Below are positions 40,001 through 52,079 of a stretch of 64,000 bases of DNA, one piece after another; the stretch's first letter is position 1, and the number at the start of each line of letters is the position of its first letter. Origin of the DNA: Lineus longissimus (lineage: Eukaryota > Nemertea > Pilidiophora > Heteronemertea > Lineidae); the NCBI RefSeq assembly GCF_910592395.1, contig NC_088309.1, forward strand, positions 26,290,599-26,354,598, given 5' to 3'. The position numbers and the translations under genes are program-made. The notes below the pieces were generated by a model. It searched no databases. It worked only from the letters and a program-made list of their open reading frames with translations, and was not told the DNA's origin.

Positions 40001-41400
40001 CGCCATATTGCTGACATCATCGGCGCCAACAACTGTTTCTTTTGACCCTGCCGGAGTGTTTCAAAACAATAAATGAATGATTGTGTCTGACCCTGCTGAC
40101 CTCGATTTTGAAAAACTTTTAAAAAAAGGTCATTCAAACGTTAAATCAACTGCAAAGATAATCTTTTATATCACTGAGGTATATACATACGATATGTTGA
40201 GAAAAATCTGTACAACTATCGAAATATACGATTACTTGGAACTATTTCGGCTAATCACTTTGCCACCTGCGCGACCTTGTCACTATTGTGGCGCGCTCGT
40301 TTGCATACTGCATATAAGAGACGAATAAAATCTCCATTTCAACATGAAAGCCTTGACGGTTCAGCGCTGAAGGTGTTTGACTGTGGATCGGCTGGTCACG
40401 GGTTCGACCCCCGTTGAATCTGCCGATTTTTTTTGGATTTTTTTCTTCTTCCTTGTCTTGTTATCTAATCATCCATGTACAGATGTAAACATTTTCATTA
40501 TCATCATTATCATACCCCGCACCAAAACTTTTCAAACTCCAGCACATACTGATTCCGGGCGTTCGAGTACATGAATTATGAGGTAGATGTATTGTTTCAA
40601 TCATCGCAAATCTGCCTAAAACGGCAAGTTTTCTCAGGTACGGGTACGGCAGTGGCGTGCGTCTTTTTCATTGAAACGACCTCGCACGGCCGGCACCGAC
40701 ATATATCGTCGTTGATGATGGAGAGAGCGGTAGCCGGTACATATTGAGCACGGTTCACTAGCAGTTCAATGTGCTCATGACGTGACGAGAGCAAATTAAA
40801 TCTCACGGGTGGGGCGGAAATTAGCCATATTGCTGACATCATCGGCGCCAACAACTGTTTCTTTTGACCCTGCCGGAGTGTTTCAAAACAATAAATGAAT
40901 GATTGTGTCTGACCCTGCTGACCTCGATTTTGAAAAACTTTTTAAAAAAGGTCATTCAAACGTTAAATCAACTGCAAAGATAATCTTTTATATCACTGAG
41001 GTATATACATACGATTTGTTGAGAAAAATCTGTACAACTATCGAAATATACGATTACTTGGAACTATTTCGGCTAATCACTTTGCCACCTGCGCGACCTT
41101 GTCACTATTGTGGCGCGCTCGTTTGCATACTGCATATAAGAGACGAATAAAATCTCCATTTCAACATGAAAGCCTTGACGGTTCAACGCTGAAGGTGTTT
41201 GACTGTGGATCGGCTGGTCACGGGTTCGACCCCCGGTGAATCTGCCGATTTTTTTTTGGATTTTTTTCTTCTTCCTTGTCTTGTTATCTAATCATCCATG
41301 TACAGATGTAAACATTTTCATTATCATCATTATCATATCCCGCACCCAAACTTTTCAAACTCCAGCACATACTGATTCCGTGCGTTCGAGTACATGAATT
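25063..41400 (+). repeat. dimer/hexamer higher-order repeat region of the array
   Basis: Two monomer types mostly alternate. Type A has GCCGGCACCGACATAT and GCGGTAGCC; type B has GCAGGCACCGATATAT and GCGGAAGCC. Rare variants recur exactly six monomers (about 4.9 kb) apart: ATTGATTCAATC with GCCTTAAACGG at 25050 and 29960; TTGCTTACATC at 26110 and 31012; CACGGTTGGGGCGG with CCATGTTGC at 27717 and 32625; GGAAACCGG with a shortened A-run at 33371 and 38275; AAATTAGCCAT at 35910 and 40820. This indicates amplification of blocks of about 4.9 kb, not single monomers. Confidence 0.8.
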
Positions 41401-44400
41401 TAATTAGGTAGATGTATTGTTTCAATCATCGCAAATCTGCCTAAAACGGCAAGTTTTCTCAGGTACGGGTACGGCAGTGGCGTCTGTCTTTTTCATTGAA
41501 ACGACCTCGCACGGCAGGCACCGATATATATCGTCGTTGATGATGGAGAGAGCGGAAGCCGGTACATATTGAGCACGGTTCACTAGCAGTTCAATGAGCT
41601 CATGACGTGAAGAGAGCAAATCTCACGGGTGGGGCGGAAATTCGCCATATTGCTGACATCATCGGCGCCAACAACTGTTTCTTTTGACCCTGCCGGAGTG
41701 TTTCAAAACAATAAATGAATGATTGTGTCTGACCCTGCTGACCTCGATTTTGAAAAACTTTTAAAAAAAGGTCATTCAAACGTTAAATCAACTGCAAAGA
41801 TAATCTTTTATATCACTGATGTATATACATACGATATGTTGAGAAAAATTTGTACAACTGTCAAAATATACGATTACTTGGAACTATTTCGGCTAATCAC
41901 TTTGCCACCTGCGCGACCTTGTCACTATTGTGGCGCGCTCGTTTGCATACTGCATATAAGAGACGAATAAAATCTCCATTTCAACATGAAAGCCTTGACG
42001 GTTCAGCGCTGAAGGTGTTTGACTGTGGATCGGCTGGTCACGGGTTCGACCCCCGTTGAATCTGCCGATTTTTTTGGGATTTTTTTCTTCTTCCTTGTCT
42101 TGTTATCTAATCATCCATGTACAGATGTAAACATTTTCATTATCATCATTATCATACCCCGCACCCAAACTTTTCAAACTCCAGCACATACTGATTCCGT
42201 GCGTTCGAGTACATGAATTATGAGGTAGATGTATTGTTTCAATCATCGCAAATCTGCCTAAAACGGCAAGTTTTCTCAGGTACGGGTACGGCAGTGGCGT
42301 GCGTCTTTTTCATTGAAACGACCTCGCACGGCCGGCACCGACATATATCGTCGTTGATGATGGATAGAGCGGTAGCCGGTACATATTGAGCACGGTTCAC
42401 TAGCAGTTCAATGTGCTCATGACGTGACGAGAGCAAATCTCACGGGTGGGGCGGAAATTCGCCATATTGCTGACATCATCGGCGCCAACAACTGTTTCTT
42501 TTGACCCTGCCGGAGTGTTTCAAAACAATAAATGAATGATTGTGTCTGACCCTGCTGACCTCGATTTTGAAAAACTTTTTAAAAAAGGTCATTCAAACGT
42601 TAAATCAACTGCAAAGATAATCTTTTATATCACTGAGGTATATACATACGATATGTTGAGAAAAATCTGTACAACTATCGAAATATACGATTACTTGGAA
42701 CTATTTCGGCTAATCACTTTGCCACCTGCGCGACCTTGTCACTATTGTGGCGCGCTCGTTTGCATACTGCATATAAGAGACGAATAAAATCTCCATTTCA
42801 ACATGAAAGCCTTGACGGTTCAGCGCTGAAGGTGTTTGACTGTGGATCGGCTGGTCACGGGTTCGACCCCCGGTGAATCTGCCGATTTTCTTTGGATTTT
42901 TTTCTTCTTCCTTGTCTTGTTATCTAATCATCCATGTGCAGATGTAAACATTTTCATTATCATCATTATCATACCCAGCACCCAAACTTTTCAAACTCCA
43001 GCACATACTGATTCCGGGCGTTCGAGTACATGAATTATGAGGTAGATGTATTGTTTCAATCATCGCAAATCTGCCTAAAACGGCAAGTTTTCTCAGGTAC
43101 GGGTACGGCAGTGGCGTGCGTCTTTTTCATTGAAACGACCTCGCACGGCAGGCACCGATATATATCGTCGTTGATGATGGAGAGAGCGGAAGCCGGTACA
43201 TATTGAGCACGGTTCACTAGCAGTTCAATGTGCTCATGACGTGAAGAGAGCAAATCTCACGGGTGGGGCGGAAATTTGCCATATTGCTGACATCATCGGC
43301 GCCAACAACTGTTTCTTTTGACCCTGCCGGAGTGTTTCAAAACAATAAATGAATGATTGTGTCTGACCCTGCTGACCTCGATTTTGAAAAACTTTTTAAA
43401 AAAGGTCATTCAAACGTTAAATCAACTGCAAAGATAATCTTTTATATCACTGAGGTATATACATACGATATGTTGAGAAAAATCTGTACAACTATCGAAA
43501 TATACGATTACTTGGAACTATTTGGGCTAATCACTTTGCCACCTGCGCGACCTTGTCACTATTGTGGCGCGCTCGTTTGCATACTGCATATAAGAGACGA
43601 ATAAAATCTCCATTTCAACATGAAAGCCTTGACGGTTCAACGCTGAAGGTGTTTGACTGTGGATCGGCTGGTCACGGGTTCGACCCCCGGTGAATCTGCC
43701 GATTTTTTTTTGGATTTTTTTCTTCTTCCTTGTCTTGTTATCTAATCATCCATGTACAGATGTAAACATTTTCATTATCATCATTATCATATCCCGCACC
43801 CAAACTTTTCAAACTCCAGCACATACTGATTCCGTGCGTTCGAGTACATGAATTTAATTAGGTAGATGTATTGTTTCAATCATCGCAAATCTGCCTAAAA
43901 CGGCAAGTTTTCTCAGGTACGGGTACGGCAGTGGCGTCTGTCTTTTTCATTGAAACGACCTCGCACGGCAGGCACCGATATATATCGTCGTTGATGATGG
44001 AGAGAGCGGAAGCCGGTACATATTGAGCACGGTTCACTAGCAGTTCAATGAGCTCATGACGTGAAGAGAGCAAATCTCACGGGTGGGGCGGAAATTCGCC
44101 ATATTGCTGACATCATCGGCGCCAACAACTGTTTCTTTTGACCCTGCCGGAGTGTTTCAAAACAATAAATGAATGATTGTGTCTGACCCTGCTGACCTCG
44201 ATTTTGAAAAACTTTTAAAAAAAGGTCATTCAAACGTTAAATCAACTGCAAAGATAATCTTTTATATCACTGATGTATATACATACGATATGTTGAGAAA
44301 AATTTGTACAACTGTCAAAATATACGATTACTTGGAACTATTTCGGCTAATCACTTTGCCACCTGCGCGACCTTGTCACTATTGTGGCGCGCTCGTTTGC

Positions 44401-47400
44401 ATACTGCATATAAGAGACGAATAAAATCTCCATTTCAACATGAAAGCCTTGACGGTTCAGCGCTGAAGGTGTTTGACTGTGGATCGGCTGGTCACGGGTT
44501 CGACCCCCGTTGAATCTGCCGATTTTTTTGGGATTTTTTTCTTCTTCCTTGTCTTGTTATCTAATCATCCATGTACAGATGTAAACATTTTCATTATCAT
44601 CATTATCATACCCCGCACCCAAACTTTTCAAACTCCAGCACATACTGATTCCGTGCGTTCGAGTACATGAATTATGAGGTAGATGTATTGTTTCAATCAT
44701 CGCAAATCTGCCTAAAACGGCAAGTTTTCTCAGGTACGGGTACGGCAGTGGCGTGCGTCTTTTTCATTGAAACGACCTCGCACGGCCGGCACCGACATAT
44801 ATCGTCGTTGATGATGGATAGAGCGGTAGCCGGTACATATTGAGCACGGTTCACTAGCAGTTCAATGTGCTCATGACGTGACGAGAGCAAATCTCACGGG
44901 TGGGGCGGAAATTCGCCATATTGCTGACATCATCGGCGCCAACAACTGTTTCTTTTGACCCTGCCGGAGTGTTTCAAAACAATAAATGAATGATTGTGTC
45001 TGACCCTGCTGACCTCGATTTTGAAAAACTTTTTAAAAAAGGTCATTCAAACGTTAAATCAACTGCAAAGATAATCTTTTATATCACTGAGGTATATACA
45101 TACGATATGTTGAGAAAAATCTGTACAACTATCGAAATATACGATACTTGGAACTATTTCGGCTAATCACTTTGCCACCTGCGCGACCTTGTCACTATTG
45201 TGGCGCGCTCGTTTGCATACTGCATATAAGAGACGAATAAAATCTCCATTTCAACATGAAACCCTTGACGGTTCAGCGCTGAAGGTGTTTGACTGTGGAT
45301 CGGCTGGTCACGGGTTCGACCCCCGGTGAATCTGCCGATTTTCTTTGGATTTTTTTCTTCTTCCTTGTCTTGTTATCTAATCATCCATGTGCAGATGTAA
45401 ACATTTTCATTATCATCATTATCATACCCAGCACCCAAACATTTCAAACTCCAGCACATACTGATTCCGGGCGTTCGAGTACATGAATTATGAGGTAGAT
45501 GTATTGTTTCAATCATCGCAAATCTGCCTAAAACGGCAAGTTTTCTCAGGTACGGGTACGGCAGTGGCGTGCGTCTTTTTCATTGAAACGACCTCGCACG
45601 GCAGGCACCGATATATATCGTCGTTGATGATGGAGAGAGCGGAAGCCGGTACATATTGAGCACGGTTCACTAGCAGTTCAATGTGCTCATGACGTGAAGA
45701 GAGCAAATCTCACGGGTGGGGCGGAAATTTGCCATATTGCTGACATCATCGGCGCCAACAACTGTTTCTTTTGACCCTGCCGGAGTGTTTCAAAACAATA
45801 AATGAATGATTGTGTCTGACCCTGCTGACCTCGATTTTGAAAAACTTTTTAAAAAAGGTCATTCAAACGTTAAATCAACTGCAAAGATAATCTTTTATAT
45901 CACTGAGGTATATACATACGATATGTTGAGAAAAATCTGTACAACTATCGAAATATACGATTACTTGGAACTATTTGGGCTAATCACTTTGCCACCTGCG
46001 CGACCTTGTCACTATTGTGGCGCGCTCGTTTGCATACTGCATATAAGAGACGAATAAAATCTCCATTTCAACATGAAAGCCTTGACGGTTCAACGCTGAA
46101 GGTGTTTGACTGTGGATCGGCTGGTCACGGGTTCGACCCCCGGTGAATCTGCCGATTTTTTTTTGGATTTTTTTCTTCTTCCTTGTCTTGTTATCTAATC
46201 ATCCATGTACAGATGTAAACATTTTCATTATCATCATTATCATATCCCGCACCCAAACTTTTCAAACTCCAGCACATACTGATTCCGTGCGTTCGAGTAC
46301 ATGAATTTAATTAGGTAGATGTATTGTTTCAATCATCGCAAATCTGCCTAAAACGGCAAGTTTTCTCAGGTACGGGTACGGCAGTGGCGTCTGTCTTTTT
46401 CATTGAAACGACCTCGCACGGCAGGCACCGATATATATCGTCGTTGATGATGGAGAGAGCGGAAGCCGGTACATATTGAGCACGGTTCACTAGCAGTTCA
46501 ATGAGCTCATGACGTGAAGAGAGCAAATCTCACGGGTGGGGCGGAAATTCGCCATATTGCTGACATCATCGGCGCCAACAACTGTTTCTTTTGACCCTGC
46601 CGGAGTGTTTCAAAACAATAAATGAATGATTGTGTCTGACCCTGCTGACCTCGATTTTGAAAAACTTTTAAAAAAAGGTCATTCAAACGTTAAATCAACT
46701 GCAAAGATAATCTTTTATATCACTGATGTATATACATACGATATGTTGAGAAAAATTTGTACAACTGTCAAAATATACGATTACTTGGAACTATTTCGGC
46801 TAATCACTTTGCCACCTGCGCGACCTTGTCACTATTGTGGCGCGCTCGTTTGCATACTGCATATAAGAGACGAATAAAATCTCCATTTCAACATGAAAGC
46901 CTTGACGGTTCAGCGCTGAAGGTGTTTGACTGTGGATCGGCTGGTCACGGGTTCGACCCCCGTTGAATCTGCCGATTTTTTTTGGATTTTTTTCTTCTTC
47001 CTTTTCTTGTTATCTAATCATCCATGTACAGATGTAAACATTTTCATTATCATCATTATCATACCCCGCACCCAAACTTTTCAAACTCCAGCACATACTG
47101 ATTCCGTGCGTTCGAGTACATGAATTATGAGGTAGATGTATTGTTTCAATCATCGCAAATCTGCCTAAAACGGCAAGTTTTCTCAGGTACGGGTACGGCA
47201 GTGGCGTGCGTCTTTTTCATTGAAACGACCTCGCACGGCCGGCACCGACATATATCGTCGTTGATGATGGAGAGAGCGGTAGCCGGTACATATTGAGCAC
47301 GGTTCACTAGCAGTTCAATGTGCTCATGACGTGACGAGAGCAAATCTCACGGGTGGGGCGGAAATTCGCCATATTGCTGACATCATCGGCGCCAACAACT

Positions 47401-48760
47401 GTTTCTTTTGACCCTGCCGGAGTGTTTCAAAACAATAAATGAATGATTGTGTCTGACCCTGCTGACCTCGATTTTGAAAAACTTTTTAAAAAAGGTCATT
47501 CAAACGTTAAATCAACTGCAAAGATAATCTTTTATATCACTGAGGTATATACATACGATATGTTGAGAAAAATCTGTACAACTATCGAAATATACGATTA
47601 CTTGGAACTATTTCGGCTAATCACTTTGCCACCTGCGCGACCTTGTCACTATTGTGGCGCGCTCGTTTGCATACTGCATATAAGAGACGAATAAAATCTC
47701 CATTTCAACATGAAAGCCTTGACGGTTCAGCGCTGAAGGTGTTTGACTGTGGATCGGCTGGTCACGGGTTCGACCCCCGGTGAATCTGCCGATTTTCTTT
47801 GGATTTTTTTCTTCTTCCTTGTCTTGTTATCTAATCATCCATGTGCAGATGTAAACATTTTCATTATCATCATTATCATACCCAGCACCCAAACTTTTCA
47901 AACTCCAGCACATACTGATTCCGGGCGTTCGAGTACATGAATTATGAGGTAGATGTATTGTTTCAATCATCGCAAATCTGCCTAAAACGGCAAGTTTTCT
48001 CAGGTACGGGTACGGCAGTGGCGTGCGTCTTTTTCATTGAAACGACCTCGCACGGCAGGCACCGATATATATCGTCGTTGATGATGGAGAGAGCGGAAGC
48101 CGGTACATATTGAGCACGGTTCACTAGCAGTTCAATGTGCTCATGACGTGAAGAGAGCAAATCTCACGGGTGGGGCGGAAATTTGCCATATTGCTGACAT
48201 CATCGGCGCCAACAACTGTTTCTTTTGACCCTGCCGGAGTGTTTCAAAACAATAAATGAATGATTGTGTCTGACCCTGCTGACCTCGATTTTGAAAAACT
48301 TTAAAAAAAAGGTCATTCAAACGTTAAATCAACTGCAAAGATAATCTTTTATATCACTGAGGTATATACATACGATATGTTGAGAAAAATCTGTACAACT
48401 ATCGAAATATACGATTACTTTGAACTATTTCGGCTAATCACTTTGCCACCTGCGCGACCTTGTCACTATTGTGGCGCGCTCGTTTGCATACTGCATATAA
48501 GAGACGAATAAAATCTCCATTTCAACATGAAAGCCTTGACGGTTCAGCGCTGAAGGTGTTTGACTGTGAATCGGCTGGTCACGGGTTCGACCCCCGTTGA
48601 ATCTGCCGATTTTTTTTGGATTTTTTTCTTCTTCCTTGTCTTGTTATCTAATCATCCATGTACAGATGTAAACATTTTCATTATCATCATTATCATACCC
48701 CGCACCCAAACTTTTCAAACTCCAGCACATACTGATTCCGTGCGTTCGAGTACATGAATT
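41400..48760 (+). repeat. trimer higher-order repeat, about 2454 bp, three near-identical copies
   Basis: A distinctive monomer is marked by TTTAATTAGG instead of TTATGAGG, GTGGCGTCTGTC, AATGAGCTCATG, and TTTGTACAACTGTCAAAA. It occurs at 41400, 43854 and 46307, each time followed by a type A and a type B monomer that also share private variants: GATGGATAGAG in the first two type A monomers, and CATGTGCAG plus ACCCAGCAC in the type B ones. The spacing is 2454 and 2453 bp. The copies look almost identical, so this is the youngest amplification in the array. Confidence 0.85.
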
Positions 48761-49961
48761 ATGAGGTAGATGTATTGTTTCAATCATCGCAAATCTGCCT
48801 AAAACGGCAAGTTTTCTCAGGTACGGGTACGGCAGTGGCGTGCGTCTTTTTCATTGAAACGACCTCGCACGGCCGGCACCGACATATATCGTCGTTGATG
48901 ATGGAGAGAGCGGTAGCCGGTACATATTGAGCACGGTTCACTAGCAGTTCAATGTGCTCATGACGTGACGAGAGCAAATCTCACGGGTGGGGCGGAAATT
49001 CGCCATATTGCTGACATCATCGGCGCCAACAACTGTTTCTTTTGACCCTGCCGGAGTGTTTCAAAACAATAAATGAATGATTGTGTCTGACCCTGCTGAC
49101 CTCGATTTTGAAAAACTTTTTAAAAAAGGTCATTCAAACGTTAAATCAACTGCAAAGATAATCTTTTATATCACTGAGGTATATACATACGATATGTTGA
49201 GAAAAATCTGTACAACTATCGAAATATACGATTACTTGGAACTATTTCGGCTAATCACTTTGCCACCTGCGCGACCTTGTCACTATTGTGGCGCGCTCGT
49301 TTGCATACTGCATATAAGAGACGAATAAAATCTCCATTTCAACATGAAAGCTTTGACGGTTCAACGCTGAAGGTGTTTGACTGTGGATCGGCTGGTCACG
49401 GGTTCGACCCCCGGTGAATCTGCCGATTTTTTTTGGATTTTTTTCTTCTTCCTTGTCTTGTTATCTAATCATCCATGTACAGATGTAAACATTTTCATTA
49501 TCATCATTATCATACCCCGCACCCAAACTTTTCAAACTCCAGCACATACTGATTCCGTGCGTTCGAGTACATGAATTATGAGGTAGATGTATTGTTTCAA
49601 TCATCGCAAATCTGCCTAAAACGGCAAGTTTTCTCAGGTACGGGTACGGCAGTGGCGTGCGTCTTTTTCATTGAAACGACCTCGCACGGCAGGCACCGAT
49701 ATATCGTCGTTGATGATGGAGAGAGCGGAAGCCGGTACATATTGAGCACGGTTCACTAGCAGTTCAATGTGCTCATGACGTGAAGAGAGCAAATCTCACG
49801 GGTGGGGCGGAAATTCGCCATATTGCTGACATCATCGGCGCCAACAACTGTTTCTTTTGACCCTGCCGGAGTGTTTCAAAACAATAAATGATTGTGTCTG
49901 ACCCTGCTGACCTCGATTTTGAAAAACTTTTTAAAAAAGGTCATTCAAACGTTAAATCAAC

Positions 49962-50755
49962 TGATTGAAACAATACATCTACCTCATAATTCATGTACTC
50001 GAACGCCCGGAATCAGTATGTGCTGGAGTTTGAGAAGTTTGGGTGCGGGGTATGATAATGATGATAATGAAAATGTTCACATCTGTACATGGATGATTAG
50101 TTAACAAGACAAGGAAGAAGAAAAAAAGAAAAAAAAATTCGGCAGATTCACCGGGGGTCGAACCCGTGGCCTGCCGATCCAGAGTCAAACACCTTCAGCG
50201 CTGAACCGTCAAGGCTTTCATGTTGAAATGGAGATTTTATTCGCATCTTATATGCGGTATGCAAACGAGCGCGCCACAATAGTGACAAGGTCGCGCAGGT
50301 GGCAAAGTGATTAGCCGAAATAGTTCCAAGTAATCGTATATTTCGATAGTTGTACAGATTTTTCTCAATATATCGTATGTATATACCTCAGTGATATAAA
50401 ATATTATCTTTGCAGTTGATTTAACGTTTGAATGACCTTTTTTAAAAAGTTTTTCAAAATCGAGGTCAACAGGGTCAGACACAATCATTTATTGTTTTGA
50501 AACACTCCGGCAGGGTCAAAAGAAACAGTTGTTGGCGCCGATGATGTCTGCAATATGGCGAATTTCGGCCCCACCCGTGAGATTTGCTCTCGTCACGTCA
50601 TGAGCACATTGAACTGCTAGTGAACCGTGCTCAATATGTACCGGCTACCGCTCTCTCCATCATCAACGACGATATATGTCGGTGCCGGTCGTGCGAGTTC
50701 GTTTCAATGAAAAAGACGCACGCCAATGCCGTACCCGTACCTGAGAAAACTTGCC
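49962..50755 (-). repeat. inverted, diverged monomer closing the array
   Basis: The direct array stops inside a monomer, after GTTAAATCAACTG at 49963. The next base begins the reverse complement of a nearly full monomer, starting at the ATTGTTTCAAT part and running back to the TTTTCTCAGG part, with about 25 bp of the unit missing. A TG overlap at the joint suggests microhomology. This copy has more private differences than the direct ones, such as CTCTGGATCGGCAGGCC in the tRNA-like block. Confidence 0.9.
50131..50212 (-). ncRNA. tRNA-like Pol III unit in the inverted monomer
   Basis: Read on the minus strand it has GGTTCAGCGCTGAAGG, TTGACTCTGGATCGG, GGTTCGACCCC and then a T-run (A-run at 50131-50137 on the plus strand). 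Here TCGGCAG pairs with CTGCCGA around the CGGG/CCCG arm, a 7-bp outer stem where the direct copies have 6 bp. This copy may be closer to the ancestral tRNA-related sequence. Expression is not shown. Confidence 0.5.
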
Positions 50756-50780
50756 CCGACTGCACTGGGGGTGAATTTTA

Positions 50781-50867
50781 TGTGTGTGTGCGTGTGTATG
50801 CGCGTGTGTGTGCGTGTGCGTGTGGGGGGGGGGGGGGGGGGTGTCGGGGGGGGGGGGGGGGGGCGGG
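50781..50867. repeat. GT/GC repeat followed by two 18-base G runs
   Basis: An alternating TGTGTGCGTG tract (50781-50823) is followed by G runs at 50824-50841 and 50846-50863, then CGGG. The plus strand could form G-quadruplexes and the GT tract could form Z-DNA. Homopolymers this long are also error-prone in sequencing, so exact lengths are uncertain. Confidence 0.85.
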
Positions 50868-51069
50868 CAATTGACTAGGGAGGTAAGACTTTCGTTTGAA
50901 TTGGTCAGTATAACTGTCATAAAAGACTGATAAAATAGTGGTACACAGCAGCGGAGCTGGGGAGGAAAGGCTTTATATAGAAACTGACCAGAACCTGTCA
51001 AAAAAGGATCAAGGATGAAATGAAATGGAAAGCGCCCCTTGGCCTAAGCTATAATCTCAATATGCTTGT

Positions 51070-51350
51070 CAATGATTTTTTAGAAACTACGGTTGGGGGG
51101 GGGGGGGGGGTTGACGCGCATGAATACAAAAAAACCTCCCTAATGAGACCATAACGCGGGAAATACGAATGCGCACGGCGTGTGGACGCTGTCAGGATGG
51201 CCTTGGTGCCTGTGGTTAATATGCTTGTGAAGGCCATCCTGACAGTGTTCACACGCCGTGCGCATTCGTATTTCCCGCGTTAAGGTCTCATTAGGGAGGG
51301 TTTTTTTGTATTCAACCCCCCCCCTAACCGTAGTTTCTAAAAAATCATTG
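51070..51350. mobile_element. fold-back (palindromic) element, MITE-like
   Basis: The left arm (51070-51204) and right arm (51230-51350) are near-perfect reverse complements around a 25-base spacer. Shared blocks include AATGATTTTTTAGAAACTAC, AATACAAAAAAACC, CTAATGAGACC, AACGCGGGAAATACGAATGC and GTCAGGATGGCCTT. The arms differ mainly in the G-run length (16 versus 9) and a short insertion near 51112-51120. No open frame lies inside. This structure is typical of fold-back DNA elements, but no target-site duplication was recognised, so the class is an inference. Confidence 0.75.
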
Positions 51351-51359
51351 ATTTCTTGG

Positions 51360-52079
51360 TCCTCAAAGTATGCCAGTGTTTTGATTTAGCAGTTGTTTTG
51401 GCAAAGACATGTTTTTTTTAGTTTCTGAAACCTAAAACGCTACTCAGTAGGCGGCTAACTGTTGTTGCCGACGTATGTGTACACTGAACTTGGAATGTGC
51501 GTCGGCCCTGTGTTGAAATGCCGTCCAGTGCCAGTTGGTGCGTTTTTCGCTGATTTGTACAAAATTCAACATATCTCAAAAGTTCAATGGTTGACCCTCG
51601 ATTTTAAAAATATTTTGTGAAGCGTTAGCAACTGTCTTTCACGGGAGAATGGTCACTGTAAGAATTATTTAGGAAGAAATGTATAATATTCGGGGTTTTC
51701 CGTGATTGTCCGGCCCAATTGACACAATATTGCCATTTGGGATGGTGAACAGAGCTAGGAGCAAATGCGACGCTTAAGATTTATTAAAGATATAAAATGC
51801 CCGATTTAACATCCAGCAGAATCAGGGGAATCGGGCGTTTCCAGTGATATACGACACAAATGGCTTGTCATCATGCAATCACTTTGGAAACACATTTTAA
51901 AATAGATGTTACGTCCTGTTAATGGGGCATGTCATCATCGCGTACATTCGGGAAAAACTCCCTAATGAGACCTTGGTACTGATGGTGGCGTCATCTGCTG
52001 TTATACTAAAAAAACACCGACATCCCCCCCATGCATGCCATGTGCAAATCGAGGATGTAACAAATCGCCCGACGCCGAA
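51360..52079. other. sequence upstream of NAA35, including its promoter region
   Basis: Unique sequence with no gene recognised. It includes a further copy of the fold-back word CTCCCTAATGAGACCTT at about 51959-51975. The last few hundred bases presumably contain the NAA35 promoter and 5' UTR, but no clear TATA box was found. Confidence 0.5.

Larger units (their letters stand above)
24100..49963 (+). repeat. tandem array of about 817-bp monomers, about 31.6 copies
   Basis: Head-to-tail copies of a monomer of 812-822 bp (mean about 818) run without interruption for about 25.9 kb. The phrase ATGATTGTGTCTGACCC recurs at 24544, 25361, 26178, 26994, 27811, 28628, 29445, 30263, 31080, 31902, 32719 and so on to 49889. 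Copies differ by scattered substitutions and small indels, such as T/A-run length changes and a TTAAA insertion near 25262, 30164, 31798, 35886, 39156 and 40798. Reading along the plus strand, a monomer holds: a T-rich stretch, (ATC)-rich ATTATCATCATTATCAT, GAGGTAGATGTATTG, a promoter-like GC cluster, an AT-rich segment, TTTGCAT plus ATATAAGAG, and the tRNA-like block with its T-run. The left edge starts in the T-rich part, just after where a tRNA-like block would end. No reverse transcriptase or transposase is present. It behaves as a locally homogenised satellite. Confidence 0.97.

Noticed and set aside
24544-49328. 83-codon + strand open frame present in most monomers
   Set aside because: It is broken by indels in the monomers near 33536, 35169, 38439, 44990 and 48260, has no recognised domain, and its apparent conservation is explained by array homogenisation.
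24250-49794. 65- to 120-codon - strand open frames in the monomers
   Set aside because: They vary in length and start, run across the promoter-like cluster, share no known family, and mirror the repeat rather than selection on codons.
24100-49963. CRISPR array
   Set aside because: The unit is 817 bp with no spacers, and the genome is clearly animal.
50663-51001. 112-codon - strand open frame rich in Pro and Thr/His
   Set aside because: It is a translation of the GT and poly-G tracts.
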